A DNA stretch of 61,496 bases from a virus, in the IMG/VR virus record IMGVR_UViG_3300021963_000137, positions 1 through 61,496 of that record. One strand, 5' to 3'. Both the position numbers and the translations under genes were made by a program. This document shows, piece by piece, positions 19,422 to 28,079 of the stretch. The notes under the pieces were generated by a model that was not told the origin of the DNA, did no database searches, and worked only from the letters and a program-made list of their open reading frames with translations. How positions within the stretch are numbered: position 1 is the first letter of the stretch; every line of letters begins with the position of its first letter.

Positions 19422-19996
19422 AGCTCCTGCCTCTTCTTAGCTTCTTCTTTTAGCCTTGCTTGGGTTTGCTCCTCTTCAATTTTGTCTCTCATACCAAACA
19501 CTTCAGAGTACAACGCCCCCATTTCTGGTGGGCTTTGATACACCATGCACTCTCTAATTTGAATAACTAAACTGTCCATTTCTTGTTGTGCCATTACTCG
19601 GTTAAGTGCTGACTCCATTAAGTTCTGATCAGGATCATAGACATTCTTTGACTTCTCTTCCTCTTCCCTGATGTGTGCTGCTAATTGTTCTTGGAGCTTA
19701 AAGAATTCTGTAAGGTTTTTAACGATGTCAACTTTGACTTGAGTTTCGTCAACAGCAACATAGTCAGATTTTTTAGATTTAACAGCAGGTTTTGCAACTT
19801 GAGTTTTAGGTTTGTTATCAAAGAACCCAACAAGCGTTGCCCATATTCCTTTGACCTCTTTGCCAATGGCAACAACTTCATCAGCAGTTCTTTTAATCTC
19901 AACAAAAGACTCTTTAGCTTGCTTGTAAAGATCACACCCAGCTTGGATATTTTTAACCAAACCAGCCGCAAGGAGGCAAATACTGATAGGATCAAT
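19310..19996 (-). CDS. Coiled-coil protein with C-terminal membrane anchor, about 228 aa
   Basis: Long Lys/Glu-rich coiled coil ending in a membrane segment (VAWVLAVIFLAGYLHLWF). No ATG opens this frame: TTG at 19960 has no Shine-Dalgarno. An in-frame ATT at 19996-19994 has AGGGG seven bases upstream, lies just after the upstream stop, and gives an N-terminus (M)DPISICLLAAGLVKNI, resembling the xDPxxA start I recall for proteins of this kind. I therefore propose AUU initiation. It overlaps the 99-aa gene by 112 bases. Function unknown. Confidence 0.55.
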   Translation of the reverse strand: MDPISICLLAAGLVKNIQAGCDLYKQAKESFVEIKRTADEVVAIGKEVKGIWATLVGFFDNKPKTQVAKPAVKSKKSDYVAVDETQVKVDIVKNLTEFFKLQEQLAAHIREEEEKSKNVYDPDQNLMESALNRVMAQQEMDSLVIQIRECMVYQSPPEMGALYSEVFGMRDKIEEEQTQARLKEEAKKRQELWQQRQLEKQTKITVAWVLAVIFLAGYLHLWFLYLTL

Positions 19997-19997
19997 T

Positions 19998-20207
19998 TCA
20001 CACCCCTATTAAATGTTTAATAAATTCTGCTGCAGTACCTGGACCTAATAATACACATAGCATTACGCCATAAAGTAAATATTCAATTTTAGTCATACGA
20101 GCAGCACCATCAGAAAGGCTTTTAGATATATTAGCATATCTTTCTGCGCACACTTGTTCGTGTGTCATTAACTTAGCTTCTGTTATTGTTACAGTAGTAT
20201 CTGACAT
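19998..20207 (-). CDS. Small single-pass membrane protein, possible holin or antiholin, 69 aa
   Basis: Polar N-terminal 40 residues with a MTHEQVCAERYANISKSL helix and one membrane segment (IEYLLYGVMLCVLLGPG), ending near the C-terminus. Size and topology fit a one-TM pinholin or an XhlA-like lysis accessory. First gene of the lysis block; weak specific evidence. Confidence 0.5.
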   Translation of the reverse strand: MSDTTVTITEAKLMTHEQVCAERYANISKSLSDGAARMTKIEYLLYGVMLCVLLGPGTAAEFIKHLIGV

Positions 20208-20224
20208 TATTCTAATCCTTTAAT

Positions 20225-20728
20225 TTAAGTATTTGGCGTAATAGTAAACGGATTAGGTAATTCACTTGAAATCCATGTAGTATGCCCATATTCATTTGTT
20301 AACTCTCTACAAATAGTAAGAGAGTGTGTTGCAATAATTGCTTTTGCAATTTCTGTTAAAGCAATTTTTGCTTCTTCTTCTGTATCACAATATTGATGAG
20401 TACCAGTTAATGTATTAAAAACTTGATATTTACCCATTGAAAAAACCTTTCCTATATAACGCACAAACTTTTCAGTTTTTCTTTGTTCAATATACCATGC
20501 CAAATCTCTGCTTAAATTATTATCTATTAAAAATTCAATACATTCTATTTCAGTACGGCCCCACATATTAGCAACAGTAAAATAATGATCATCAGCAGAT
20601 GAGTCGTCTTTTGTAGGATCATAATTCTTTTGATTTGGTCTATCAAAACTTATTCCACAAGAACCTAAATGTAAGAGTAATTCTTTAGTAATAATAATTT
20701 GATTATTTTCATTAACTCGTTCTGTCAT
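20225..20728 (-). CDS. Uncharacterised protein after the glycine-rich adhesin, 167 aa
   Basis: Start placed at the ATG ending at 20728 (SD GGGAG) rather than the longer open frame; it overlaps the adhesin stop by four bases. Soluble, acidic, with a GCGISFDR-like beta start not otherwise recognised, and a Cys-containing HQYCDTEEEAKIAL helix. Genes directly after glycine-rich receptor-binding proteins are often assembly chaperones, but no motif proves that here. Confidence 0.5.
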   Translation of the reverse strand: MTERVNENNQIIITKELLLHLGSCGISFDRPNQKNYDPTKDDSSADDHYFTVANMWGRTEIECIEFLIDNNLSRDLAWYIEQRKTEKFVRYIGKVFSMGKYQVFNTLTGTHQYCDTEEEAKIALTEIAKAIIATHSLTICRELTNEYGHTTWISSELPNPFTITPNT

Positions 20729-21732
20729 GACACACTCCCATAAACTCTGGTAGTGTTTCCACTTACCCAAGTAACTGTAAATCCATTTAAAGACACTGCT
20801 TTACCTCCTACCCAACCTGAGCCACCTGAGGCACCCCATCCACCGCCACCTCCAGATCCGCTACCAACACTACCGCCTACTCTAGTGCCTGTAGCTCCAG
20901 CAGCATTTCCAGCACCACCATTACCACCACCACCAGAACCACCTGCACCGCCTGAGCCTGGAAATATCCTTCCACCTCCTGCGCCACCACCATAGTTAGT
21001 AGTTGTAGTTTTACCGCTTGTGCTTACAAATGATCCACCACCACCGCCACCTGCGCCTCCTCCTTGCGCTTGTGACACTGTGTTTCCTGTTCCACCAACT
21101 GCGCCTGCACTCCCAATTGCTCCCCCTGCACCGCCACTAATCCCAGCACTGGTAGGAGCAGCACCTGCGCCGCCACCTGCGCCACCCCCGCCACCTGCAA
21201 AACCGCCGACATTTTGCATGTTTAAGCCACCACCGCCGCCCCCGCCAATATAGGCAGAAGCATTGGTATTATTAATTGTAGTGTGATAGCCCAAACTAAG
21301 AGCAGGACCCCCTGGTCCATTGACCGAGCCTCCTCCACCAAGACCACCTTGACCCATTATGTAGCCATTATTTACAAGAAGAATTGTGTCACCAGTTGTC
21401 CCTCCTGATAACGTTAATCCATGCGTTCCTGTAGATGATGACCAAAGGTATATACCTGAGTTTACTGTAATAGTAATATCTGATGCACCAGCTACGTAAC
21501 CACTAATTGAAGAAACATTTAAGGAAGCATTATTAGTATTAGCTGAAAAAGTGTATGAGATTGAAGCTCTATTTGATTTTCCATAAAAGTTAGACAATGC
21601 AATTTGTCCAGAAGGAACTCCAGCTAAAGTGCGGTATGACGCTTGATTAATGTTTGCACTTGTTGTTCCTGCCTGACCAAGTTCTACGTTAATAGCGTTA
21701 AACGAAATTGCGCCTGATGCTGGTAATGTCAT
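20725..21732 (-). CDS. Glycine-rich receptor-binding adhesin, 335 aa
   Basis: Starts MTLPASGAISFNAINVELG, an opening shared by many phage fibre-tip proteins, has a small beta domain (to about 125), then at least eight Gly-rich tracts of 6-9 glycines separated by short Ser/Thr/Asn loops, and closes with FTVTWVSGNTTRVYGS. This is the layout of T4-like gp38-type adhesins, whose Gly motifs form stacked polyglycine-II helices with variable loops that bind receptors. It lies between the 1188-aa fibre and the lysis genes and probably caps the fibre. Confidence 0.75.
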   Translation of the reverse strand: MTLPASGAISFNAINVELGQAGTTSANINQASYRTLAGVPSGQIALSNFYGKSNRASISYTFSANTNNASLNVSSISGYVAGASDITITVNSGIYLWSSSTGTHGLTLSGGTTGDTILLVNNGYIMGQGGLGGGGSVNGPGGPALSLGYHTTINNTNASAYIGGGGGGGLNMQNVGGFAGGGGGAGGGAGAAPTSAGISGGAGGAIGSAGAVGGTGNTVSQAQGGGAGGGGGGSFVSTSGKTTTTNYGGGAGGGRIFPGSGGAGGSGGGGNGGAGNAAGATGTRVGGSVGSGSGGGGGWGASGGSGWVGGKAVSLNGFTVTWVSGNTTRVYGSVS

Positions 21733-21744
21733 TTTTAAACTCCG

Positions 21745-24700
21745 TTATTTTAATTTTTCTTCAAGTATTTCTATTTTATTATTTAACTCTTTAATAGCTT
21801 CAATTAATAAAGGCACAAGTTTTTCATATCTAACAGTTAAATATTGTTCATCAATAGGTGCAGGTGCAACTACTTCAGGCATAATTGCTTGGACTTGTTG
21901 TGCAGAAACGCCTACTTCTCTTATTGGTTTATAACCCAAATCTTGTGCAGTTTGATTTGCTTCATAATAAAAACCATTTAAGGTGTTTACTTTATCTAAA
22001 GCATTTTTAATATTGCCAAAATTTGTTTTTAAACGATCATCAGAATAATATGCTGTTACGTTATTAGTTGCTCTAATTTCTCCAGCAGTTCCAGAACCAG
22101 CAGTGCCAACACCTAAACTATTCATTTGAAAGTTGTTTGCGGTATTTGTTGCATTAGCTGTAGTTGCTGTAGTTGCTGTAGTTGCTGTTGTAGCTGTAGC
22201 AGCATTACCTGTACAAGAACCTGATGAGCCATCAATATTGACACCTGTTAACGATTGCGTAGCACTTGCCCTATTAACTGCAATACTTGTTGTACCTAGA
22301 TTAAAAGAGGATGTAGTATAAAAGCCATTAGTTACCGTAGCCGCATTACCAGTACATGAAGCAGATGAACCTGTTGTGTTTTGATTGAGCGTTGGAAATG
22401 TACAGTTAGTTAAAGTGCCGCTTGATGGTGTACCAAGTGCGCCCCCACTGACTAAATTCCCGCTTGCAGTGCCAGTCAAAGCTGCAGTAATAGTTCCTGC
22501 ACTAAAATTACCTGATGCATCTCTAGCAACAATAGTGCTTGCTGTATTTGCATTTGTTGCGTTAGATGTAACTGTAAATGTAGCTGCGGTAGATTGATTT
22601 GCAGTAAATGTTTGTGAACCAGATAACCCTGTTCCTGATACTGCTAATGTTAATGTGCCATTATTTACATTACTTGCAGTCGTAGCTGTAGCAGCATTAC
22701 CTGTACATGAACCAGAAGAACCTGTTGTGTTTTGATTTAGCGTAGGTATATCAGCAGCAACAATAGCTCTAAATGTAGCAGTACCAGCCGCTCCATTAGG
22801 TGCAGCATAAAAATAATTAGCTATTTGAGAGCCAGATAAACCAGCAGCAGTTCCTGTTGTATTTTGGTTTAAAGTAGGAAATGTACAATTAGTTAATGTT
22901 CCACTTGCTGGAGTACCTAATGCACCGCCTTGAACAACAATAGTTGAACTAGCATCTGGTAATGTAAATGTTCTTTCGGTAGTTGTTGGTCCAGTAAATT
23001 TAGTAAATCCATTACCAGTACCACCATAAGTGGATGAAATAATGTTTGTTACATCTGCTGAACCATTAAATGAGCCACCATGAATTGATCTTGCTGTTGT
23101 TAATGTTGCAGCAGAACCTGTTGTATTTTGGTTTAAAGTAGGAAATGTACAATTAGTTAATGTTCCACTTGCTGGAGTACCTAATGCAGGTGTAACTAAA
23201 GTAGGTGATGTAGATAATACAACATTACCACTACCTGTAGTACTATAAGAAGTACCCCATGCACTACCTGTAGAATTTACAATACCTGCACCTGGGTAAG
23301 TAAATGTGCTTGGTGCAGCAAATTGAATAAAAGTAATACCAGTTGTTCCTACTGTAATAGGTAATACTGTTTGTTGTACCCAAGATGTATTAGCATTAAC
23401 TGTACCTAATAATACTAATAAAAAGTCACCAGCATCAATTTGATCGGTACCTGTTCCTGAGCTATCAAAGTCAGTAGCACGAGTTAATACCCATGCAGTA
23501 GATCCTGAACCTACATTGGTAACTGTATATACACCATTTTGAGAACTTGTAGATTGATTTTTAACTAATATACGTTGACCTACAGTTGGAGAAGCACTAT
23601 CAATAGATAATGTTGCAAACGTAGTTGTTTTAGTTAATGTGGCACCTACTCCTGATGTGCCATTGTTATAAGATACAGTACCTAAATCTGCAGTAGTTGC
23701 ATAATTACATGCTGCATGAAAGTTAACACCTACCGCAAGGGAGTCTACATACAGCTTATTAGTAATATCAGTATCTGCTGAAGGTGCTGTAGTAATGGAA
23801 CCTGTTGTTAAAGCAACTGAGGTAATGTCTGTATTTGTACCTGATTTAGCAGCATTTAAATTAGTTCTTGAGGTAGTTACATTACCAACATCTGATAAGT
23901 TGTTAGATGAAAGTAATACACCTGCAGCAGACACATATGCTGTTAACCATGCAGAACCTGAGTATACTCTCATTTCATTGCTAACTGTATTAAAATACAA
24001 TGCGCCTGTTAATAAAGCATTACCATCATTATCTAATGTAGGGTTTGAAGATTTAGCTCCAAGGTATCTGTCATCAAAAGAATCATAAGATGCTGCTGCA
24101 GATATTGCAGAAGCATTAGCACTACTAGCTGAAGTAGAAGCACTAGATGCGCTAGATGCTGCATCACTTGCTTGGGTAGTAGCTATCCCTGCTTGAGTTG
24201 TAGCTGTTGTTGCACTAGTAGCCGAATTGTTTGCTTGAGTAGTAGCTATCCCCGCTTGGGTAGTTGCAGTTGATGCACTAGTAGAAGCAGATGATGCACT
24301 AGATGCTGAATTTGTTGCTGATGTAGCAGCAGATGTAGCTGAACCACTTGCAGATGTAGCACTATTAGCAGCATTGGTTGCACTAGTTGAAGCAGCAGAC
24401 GCACTAGAAGCAGCATTAGTAGCTGATGTTCCTGCAGATGTAGCAGAGCTACTTGCGCTTGTAGCACTAGTAGAGGCGTTAGATGCTTGTGTAGTAGCTA
24501 TACCAGCCTGAGTTGTAGCAGTTGATGCACTAGTTGAAGCAGCAGACGCACTAGAAGCAGCATTAGAGGCTTGAGTAGTAGCTATACCCGCTTGAGTTGT
24601 AGCTGTTGTTGCTGACCCAGAAGCACTTGTAGCACTATTAGCGGCATTAGTTGCTGATGTAGATGCTTCACTTGCTTTTGTAGTAGCCGTTGTTGCTGAT

Positions 24701-25311
24701 GTACTTGCTGATGTAGCAGAATTAGATGCACTAGTAGCACTAGTAGAAGCACTGCTTGCGGATGTTGCAGCATTAGTTGCACTTGTAGATGCTCCACTAG
24801 CAGAAGTTGCGGCATTAGTTGCACTAGTAGAAGCAGATGATGCACTAGCTGCTGCCTCAGTAGCTTTGGTTACTGCAATATTTGCTTGAGTATTAGCATT
24901 TGTTGCTGAAGTTGCAGCAGAAATTGCTGCTGAACCAGCATTTGATGAACTTGCTGAAGCGCTATTTGCAGAAATACCCGCAGATACTGCTGAATTATAC
25001 GAGCTAGTTGCAGAAGTTGCAGCAGCAGTAGCACTTACTGCTGCCGCAGCAGCACTTGCAGCAGCATCATTAGCATCTTCAGCAGCAATATTGCTGTATT
25101 GTACTGCAGTTACAATATCAAGATTATCATATTCACCACCAGCAGAGACACTTCCCGTCATGCCTGGAGCTTGCTGATAACCTGATGTATTTGTAGGTGC
25201 GTCAGAGGAAACAGTATTAACTGTTTGTTGAGCACTAGTCTGTGCTAAGTCTCCGTACTCACCACCAGCAGCCATACCTGCGGTAACCCCAGCTGTTTGT
25301 TGGTATCCCAT
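21745..25311 (-). CDS. Long tail fibre with Ala/Ser/Thr repeats and S74 auto-cleaving chaperone, 1188 aa
   Basis: Residues about 80-410 are imperfect repeats of ATSATNAASSAS and TTQAGIATTQAS units, a predicted trimeric helical shaft. Residues about 680-1040 carry repeated GTLTNCTFPTLNQNTTG segments. The C-terminal 100 residues are an S74 intramolecular chaperone domain: Ser1090 and Lys1095 in SDDRLK form the expected dyad (spacing as in K1F endosialidase), followed by GVSAQQV and a YEKLVPLLIEAIKEL coiled coil. The chaperone would trimerise the fibre and cut itself off. Confidence 0.88.
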   Translation of the reverse strand: MGYQQTAGVTAGMAAGGEYGDLAQTSAQQTVNTVSSDAPTNTSGYQQAPGMTGSVSAGGEYDNLDIVTAVQYSNIAAEDANDAAASAAAAAVSATAAATSATSSYNSAVSAGISANSASASSSNAGSAAISAATSATNANTQANIAVTKATEAAASASSASTSATNAATSASGASTSATNAATSASSASTSATSASNSATSASTSATTATTKASEASTSATNAANSATSASGSATTATTQAGIATTQASNAASSASAASTSASTATTQAGIATTQASNASTSATSASSSATSAGTSATNAASSASAASTSATNAANSATSASGSATSAATSATNSASSASSASTSASTATTQAGIATTQANNSATSATTATTQAGIATTQASDAASSASSASTSASSANASAISAAASYDSFDDRYLGAKSSNPTLDNDGNALLTGALYFNTVSNEMRVYSGSAWLTAYVSAAGVLLSSNNLSDVGNVTTSRTNLNAAKSGTNTDITSVALTTGSITTAPSADTDITNKLYVDSLAVGVNFHAACNYATTADLGTVSYNNGTSGVGATLTKTTTFATLSIDSASPTVGQRILVKNQSTSSQNGVYTVTNVGSGSTAWVLTRATDFDSSGTGTDQIDAGDFLLVLLGTVNANTSWVQQTVLPITVGTTGITFIQFAAPSTFTYPGAGIVNSTGSAWGTSYSTTGSGNVVLSTSPTLVTPALGTPASGTLTNCTFPTLNQNTTGSAATLTTARSIHGGSFNGSADVTNIISSTYGGTGNGFTKFTGPTTTERTFTLPDASSTIVVQGGALGTPASGTLTNCTFPTLNQNTTGTAAGLSGSQIANYFYAAPNGAAGTATFRAIVAADIPTLNQNTTGSSGSCTGNAATATTASNVNNGTLTLAVSGTGLSGSQTFTANQSTAATFTVTSNATNANTASTIVARDASGNFSAGTITAALTGTASGNLVSGGALGTPSSGTLTNCTFPTLNQNTTGSSASCTGNAATVTNGFYTTSSFNLGTTSIAVNRASATQSLTGVNIDGSSGSCTGNAATATTATTATTATTANATNTANNFQMNSLGVGTAGSGTAGEIRATNNVTAYYSDDRLKTNFGNIKNALDKVNTLNGFYYEANQTAQDLGYKPIREVGVSAQQVQAIMPEVVAPAPIDEQYLTVRYEKLVPLLIEAIKELNNKIEILEEKLK

Positions 25312-25322
25312 TTGGTGTCTCC

Positions 25323-26237
25323 TTAAATTAATCCGTTAGTATTAAAGTTAACTTGTACGTTACCACCAGATGCTCTACGCCATTTTTCTTCTTTGTTAAG
25401 TGAGAATACATTTTCATTAAATCGTTTTTCGTAACGTTGTTCCATTGCCTGGTCAAACATGTATGCGCCTAAATTGTATAAAGCACCCCATACAACTAAT
25501 CTTTCATTATTATCTCTTAACCAATTAGATACTTCTTTACCAATATAATATTTAGTTGTTACTGTAGCATTATAAGCAGCAGCCTCTGCATATGTTGCAA
25601 AGCATTTTGTAACAGAAGATGCGGTAGAAAAGTATAGTGGTGTATCTGTATTTACACCTGTTAAAGTTAAATATGGTTGATCAGCATCTGATAAACTAAT
25701 TAAATAATTAATAGGTACAACGCTATATAAAGCATTTAATGCAGGTAATCTGCGATAGTAATGGATTTCTACTTCGGCACCTACAGCTAATTGGGGATGA
25801 ATAAATATTTTGTTATCCTGCCACATCCAGTTATATACTGAATATTTTTCTGAATATAAATCAAAGAAAGTTCTACTATCTGTTACTTCATTAAATACTT
25901 TACTTACATTAGATGGATAGGTAGAATATGATGTACCAATATTATCTTGTGCTAAAGTTCTAACATAAACAAACTGAGTTAAATCTTCAGGAATAGCAAA
26001 AGAAGTATAAGCATTACCATAAGGCATACCTAAACTATTTTCTCCTGAATTGTCTGTACTTGCAACTGTGTAAACAACAGTAGCTTCTAATGGAGGAATA
26101 CGTAATTGTCTGTAGCATTCGTCAGCAGAATAGGTTAAACAATCCTGAATGACGCTGTCGGGTATAGTTGCTACTTCGGGTTTATTACTCCAGTCTCTTA
26201 CTTTAGCGACTAAAGCGTCAAATCTAGGTGTTGCCAT
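25323..26237 (-). CDS. Head-tail adaptor protein, 304 aa
   Basis: Starts with a helical ALVAKVRDWSNKP...IPDSVIQDCLTYSADECYRQLRIPPLE segment, then beta-rich parts (YTSFAIPEDLTQFVYVRTL, KIFIHPQLAVGAEVEIHYYRRLPAL) and ends with a helix RLVVWGALYNLGAYMFDQ. This matches podovirus head-tail adaptor / tail-tubular A-type proteins that bind below the portal. Position after the capsid genes agrees. Confidence 0.65.
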   Translation of the reverse strand: MATPRFDALVAKVRDWSNKPEVATIPDSVIQDCLTYSADECYRQLRIPPLEATVVYTVASTDNSGENSLGMPYGNAYTSFAIPEDLTQFVYVRTLAQDNIGTSYSTYPSNVSKVFNEVTDSRTFFDLYSEKYSVYNWMWQDNKIFIHPQLAVGAEVEIHYYRRLPALNALYSVVPINYLISLSDADQPYLTLTGVNTDTPLYFSTASSVTKCFATYAEAAAYNATVTTKYYIGKEVSNWLRDNNERLVVWGALYNLGAYMFDQAMEQRYEKRFNENVFSLNKEEKWRRASGGNVQVNFNTNGLI

Positions 26238-26246
26238 TTAAATTCC

Positions 26247-26570
26247 TTATAAAGCTTTTACATTACTCGTTTTTAGTAATGGATAATCCGATTCAATAAC
26301 TTGTTTTAATTTTCTTAGGTTAGTTGGATCCTGCATAAAGTCAGGAGCATGTACATCTAACCCATGTTTAGTTAACATATCAATAGCAACAATATCAGGG
26401 ATAATAGCAAATGATCTATATGTTCTGCCATTACGGGAAATAGAATCTAACTCTCGTTGTTGAGAAGCATAGTCTTTATAGTCCTGAACATTTTGTTCTA
26501 ATTGAAAATTCTTTTCGTCTGTTTTAACAACAAAGCTTTTAGCATTGTTTTCTTGTGATAAAAATCCCAT
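26247..26570 (-). CDS. Conserved structural-region protein, 107 aa
   Basis: Soluble, helical, with a Gln-rich middle and a C-terminal VIESDYPLLKTSN stretch. Located between the capsid-associated 95-aa protein and the adaptor, so head completion or adaptor function is possible. No motif recognised. Confidence 0.55.
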   Translation of the reverse strand: MGFLSQENNAKSFVVKTDEKNFQLEQNVQDYKDYASQQRELDSISRNGRTYRSFAIIPDIVAIDMLTKHGLDVHAPDFMQDPTNLRKLKQVIESDYPLLKTSNVKAL

Positions 26571-26582
26571 GTGTCCTCTTAA

Positions 26583-26870
26583 TTAGTTTTTTAATGCTGC
26601 AGAAAATGATCCATCAACAGTAAAACAACCGTATTCATAAAGAATACCACCAGATGCATACGCACTTACTGCGGTTACTACTAAAGCACCAGCTGTGCTA
26701 TTAGCGCCATCATAATACTTAACTTGGCTAATACGACCACGAACTACGTTAGGTGCTCTATAGTCTGAACCAGCATCTAGGCTGTCAGCAGTAGTTGCAA
26801 TATTAACAACATAGTTATCAGGGATGTATTGGCGAGTACCATCTGTCGCTGTAATTCTTAGAAATTCCAT
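26583..26870 (-). CDS. Small beta-rich head protein, 95 aa
   Basis: Beta-rich sequence (EFLRITATDGTRQYIPDNYVVNI ... ALVVTAVSAYASGG) directly downstream of the capsid terminator. Could be a capsid decoration or stabilisation protein; inference from size, composition and place. It lies just past the terminator, so it is presumably expressed at a lower level than capsid. Confidence 0.5.
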   Translation of the reverse strand: MEFLRITATDGTRQYIPDNYVVNIATTADSLDAGSDYRAPNVVRGRISQVKYYDGANSTAGALVVTAVSAYASGGILYEYGCFTVDGSFSAALKN

Positions 26871-26884
26871 TTGTGTTCCTTATA

Positions 26885-26916
26885 ATAAAAAAGGAGGAAG
26901 ATTTCTCTCCCTCCTT
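26885..26916 (-). terminator. Rho-independent terminator after the capsid gene
   Basis: On the minus strand AAGGAGG pairs with CCTCCTT across a 12-base loop, followed by TTTTATTAT. It lies in the 64-base gap directly after the capsid stop, as T-phi follows gene 10 in T7, and probably sets capsid above downstream tail genes by partial termination. Confidence 0.82.
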
Positions 26917-26934
26917 GTTTAGGTTATGTAACGA

Positions 26935-28050
26935 TTAAGCGCCAGATAAACCGAAAATCATACCACAACCTTTAGGGTTACGGCATTCTAGTGTACCTTC
27001 TTCAACGATTTGACCAATGATAGAGTCACCTAATTGGCCTAAGTCAACTTCTTGTAGAGGACGTAAAGAAGCATAGCTGAACCACATTGGATCATATAAG
27101 AACGCTGTGAAGTTAGCTGTGTCGTTTAAACCAGAAACAGTAGTATTAGAGATACCCATAACATAGTTAGGAACAACCATAATGTCACCGAAGTCAGACA
27201 TGTAAATCTCAACTGACTGACGGAGTTTACCGTCTTGGTCAATGTTACGGCGAACGTTACCGTCACCAGCATTGCTTGAGCTAGAGCCAGCAGACTGTGC
27301 CTTAGCAGAGAATACACGGCGGTTAGCAGGAGACAACATTAGTTTAGTAGCTTTACCACCGTTTTCGTAGATAGCTTGCATAACAGTGTCAACATGTGAC
27401 AAAGCTAAGCTGTTCTTATCAGCGCCAGTAACAGTAGTGAAAGTACCAGCAATACCACCGCCTGGATTAGTAGGAGCAGTATACTCGCCTGGAGTAGTCA
27501 ACACGTTAAGTGCTGTAGCAGGAGTAGTAGTGGCTGCAGTGTAGTTAACCCATGCTTGGTAACCACCAAAGGTACGAGTACCAGAGCCGTTAGAGCTGTC
27601 CCAGCTGTTAACTAAGTCGAACTCAACGTCACGGCGTAGTTCGGTACCACGCTTCTTGAGTTGATATGCGTATTCGTCAGCAACACCAGCTTGGTCAACA
27701 GCACGTTTAGTACCAGTAACAGTAACAGTTTTGCTGTTAATCTGAGTGTAGTTACCTAAACGAGTACGATAGGGTTCAGTAACTTGGTTAGTTGCTTGGG
27801 TAGCGTAAGAGACACCTTCAGCAACGGGATTAGATGCAGGAGGTGACAACTCGTCAGTTTGCCATTCGTGGAAGACAGCAGTAGCTTTTGTCTTACCAAT
27901 AGATGACATAAAGGGAGTTTCATCTCGAGAAATCATAGAGATAAAGTTAGCGAGGTCTTCACGTTCGCCAGCATTTACTGCATTACCTGTGGATGCAGAG
28001 CTACGAGCAGCAGCCTTAGGGCCGCCTGTAGCAAAAGTTTGAATAGCCAT
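26935..28050 (-). CDS. Major capsid protein, SU10-type, 371 aa
   Basis: HK97-fold capsid protein of the SU10 major-head-protein type (formerly DUF5309). Recognised by the N-terminal part: EREDLANFISMISRDETPFM followed by SSIGKTKA and the HEWQTDEL strand, then the ELRRDVEFDLVN helix and a C-terminal MWFSYASLRPLQ region. Ordered codon use and moderately higher G+C than its neighbours fit high expression. Preceded by the scaffold gene and followed by a strong terminator. Confidence 0.88.
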   Translation of the reverse strand: MAIQTFATGGPKAAARSSASTGNAVNAGEREDLANFISMISRDETPFMSSIGKTKATAVFHEWQTDELSPPASNPVAEGVSYATQATNQVTEPYRTRLGNYTQINSKTVTVTGTKRAVDQAGVADEYAYQLKKRGTELRRDVEFDLVNSWDSSNGSGTRTFGGYQAWVNYTAATTTPATALNVLTTPGEYTAPTNPGGGIAGTFTTVTGADKNSLALSHVDTVMQAIYENGGKATKLMLSPANRRVFSAKAQSAGSSSSNAGDGNVRRNIDQDGKLRQSVEIYMSDFGDIMVVPNYVMGISNTTVSGLNDTANFTAFLYDPMWFSYASLRPLQEVDLGQLGDSIIGQIVEEGTLECRNPKGCGMIFGLSGA

Positions 28051-28052
28051 TT

Positions 28053-28070
28053 TTAAGTTTCCTTATAGTG
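28053..28070 (-). promoter_or_regulatory. Weak candidate promoter before the capsid gene
   Basis: Minus strand reads CTCACTATAAGGAAAC before the capsid start. It shares the CTATA/GGAAAC layout with T7-class promoters and the GGAAAC end of two GTCCCCTAATAGG elements here, but the CCCCTAATA core is not kept, and AAGGAAAC also serves as the SD. Position is analogous to T7 phi10. Confidence 0.25.
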
Positions 28071-28079
28071 AGTTTTGGT

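Noticed and set aside
19681-20001. Leucine-rich minus-strand frame with a GTG start
   Set aside because: Out-of-frame shadow of the coiled-coil gene; composition (Leu/Lys) is typical of a shifted Ala/Lys/Glu frame.
20753-21253. Proline-rich plus-strand open frames
   Set aside because: Antisense of the glycine-rich adhesin (GGN codons give CC-rich complement).
22133-24088. Val/Ala-rich plus-strand frames across the tail fibre
   Set aside because: Antisense of Ala/Thr/Ser repeats; no independent support.
24100-25080. Short regular DNA repeats resembling a CRISPR array
   Set aside because: Repeats are in frame, imperfect, and encode the Ala/Ser/Thr fibre shaft; no constant repeat with unique spacers and no cas genes.
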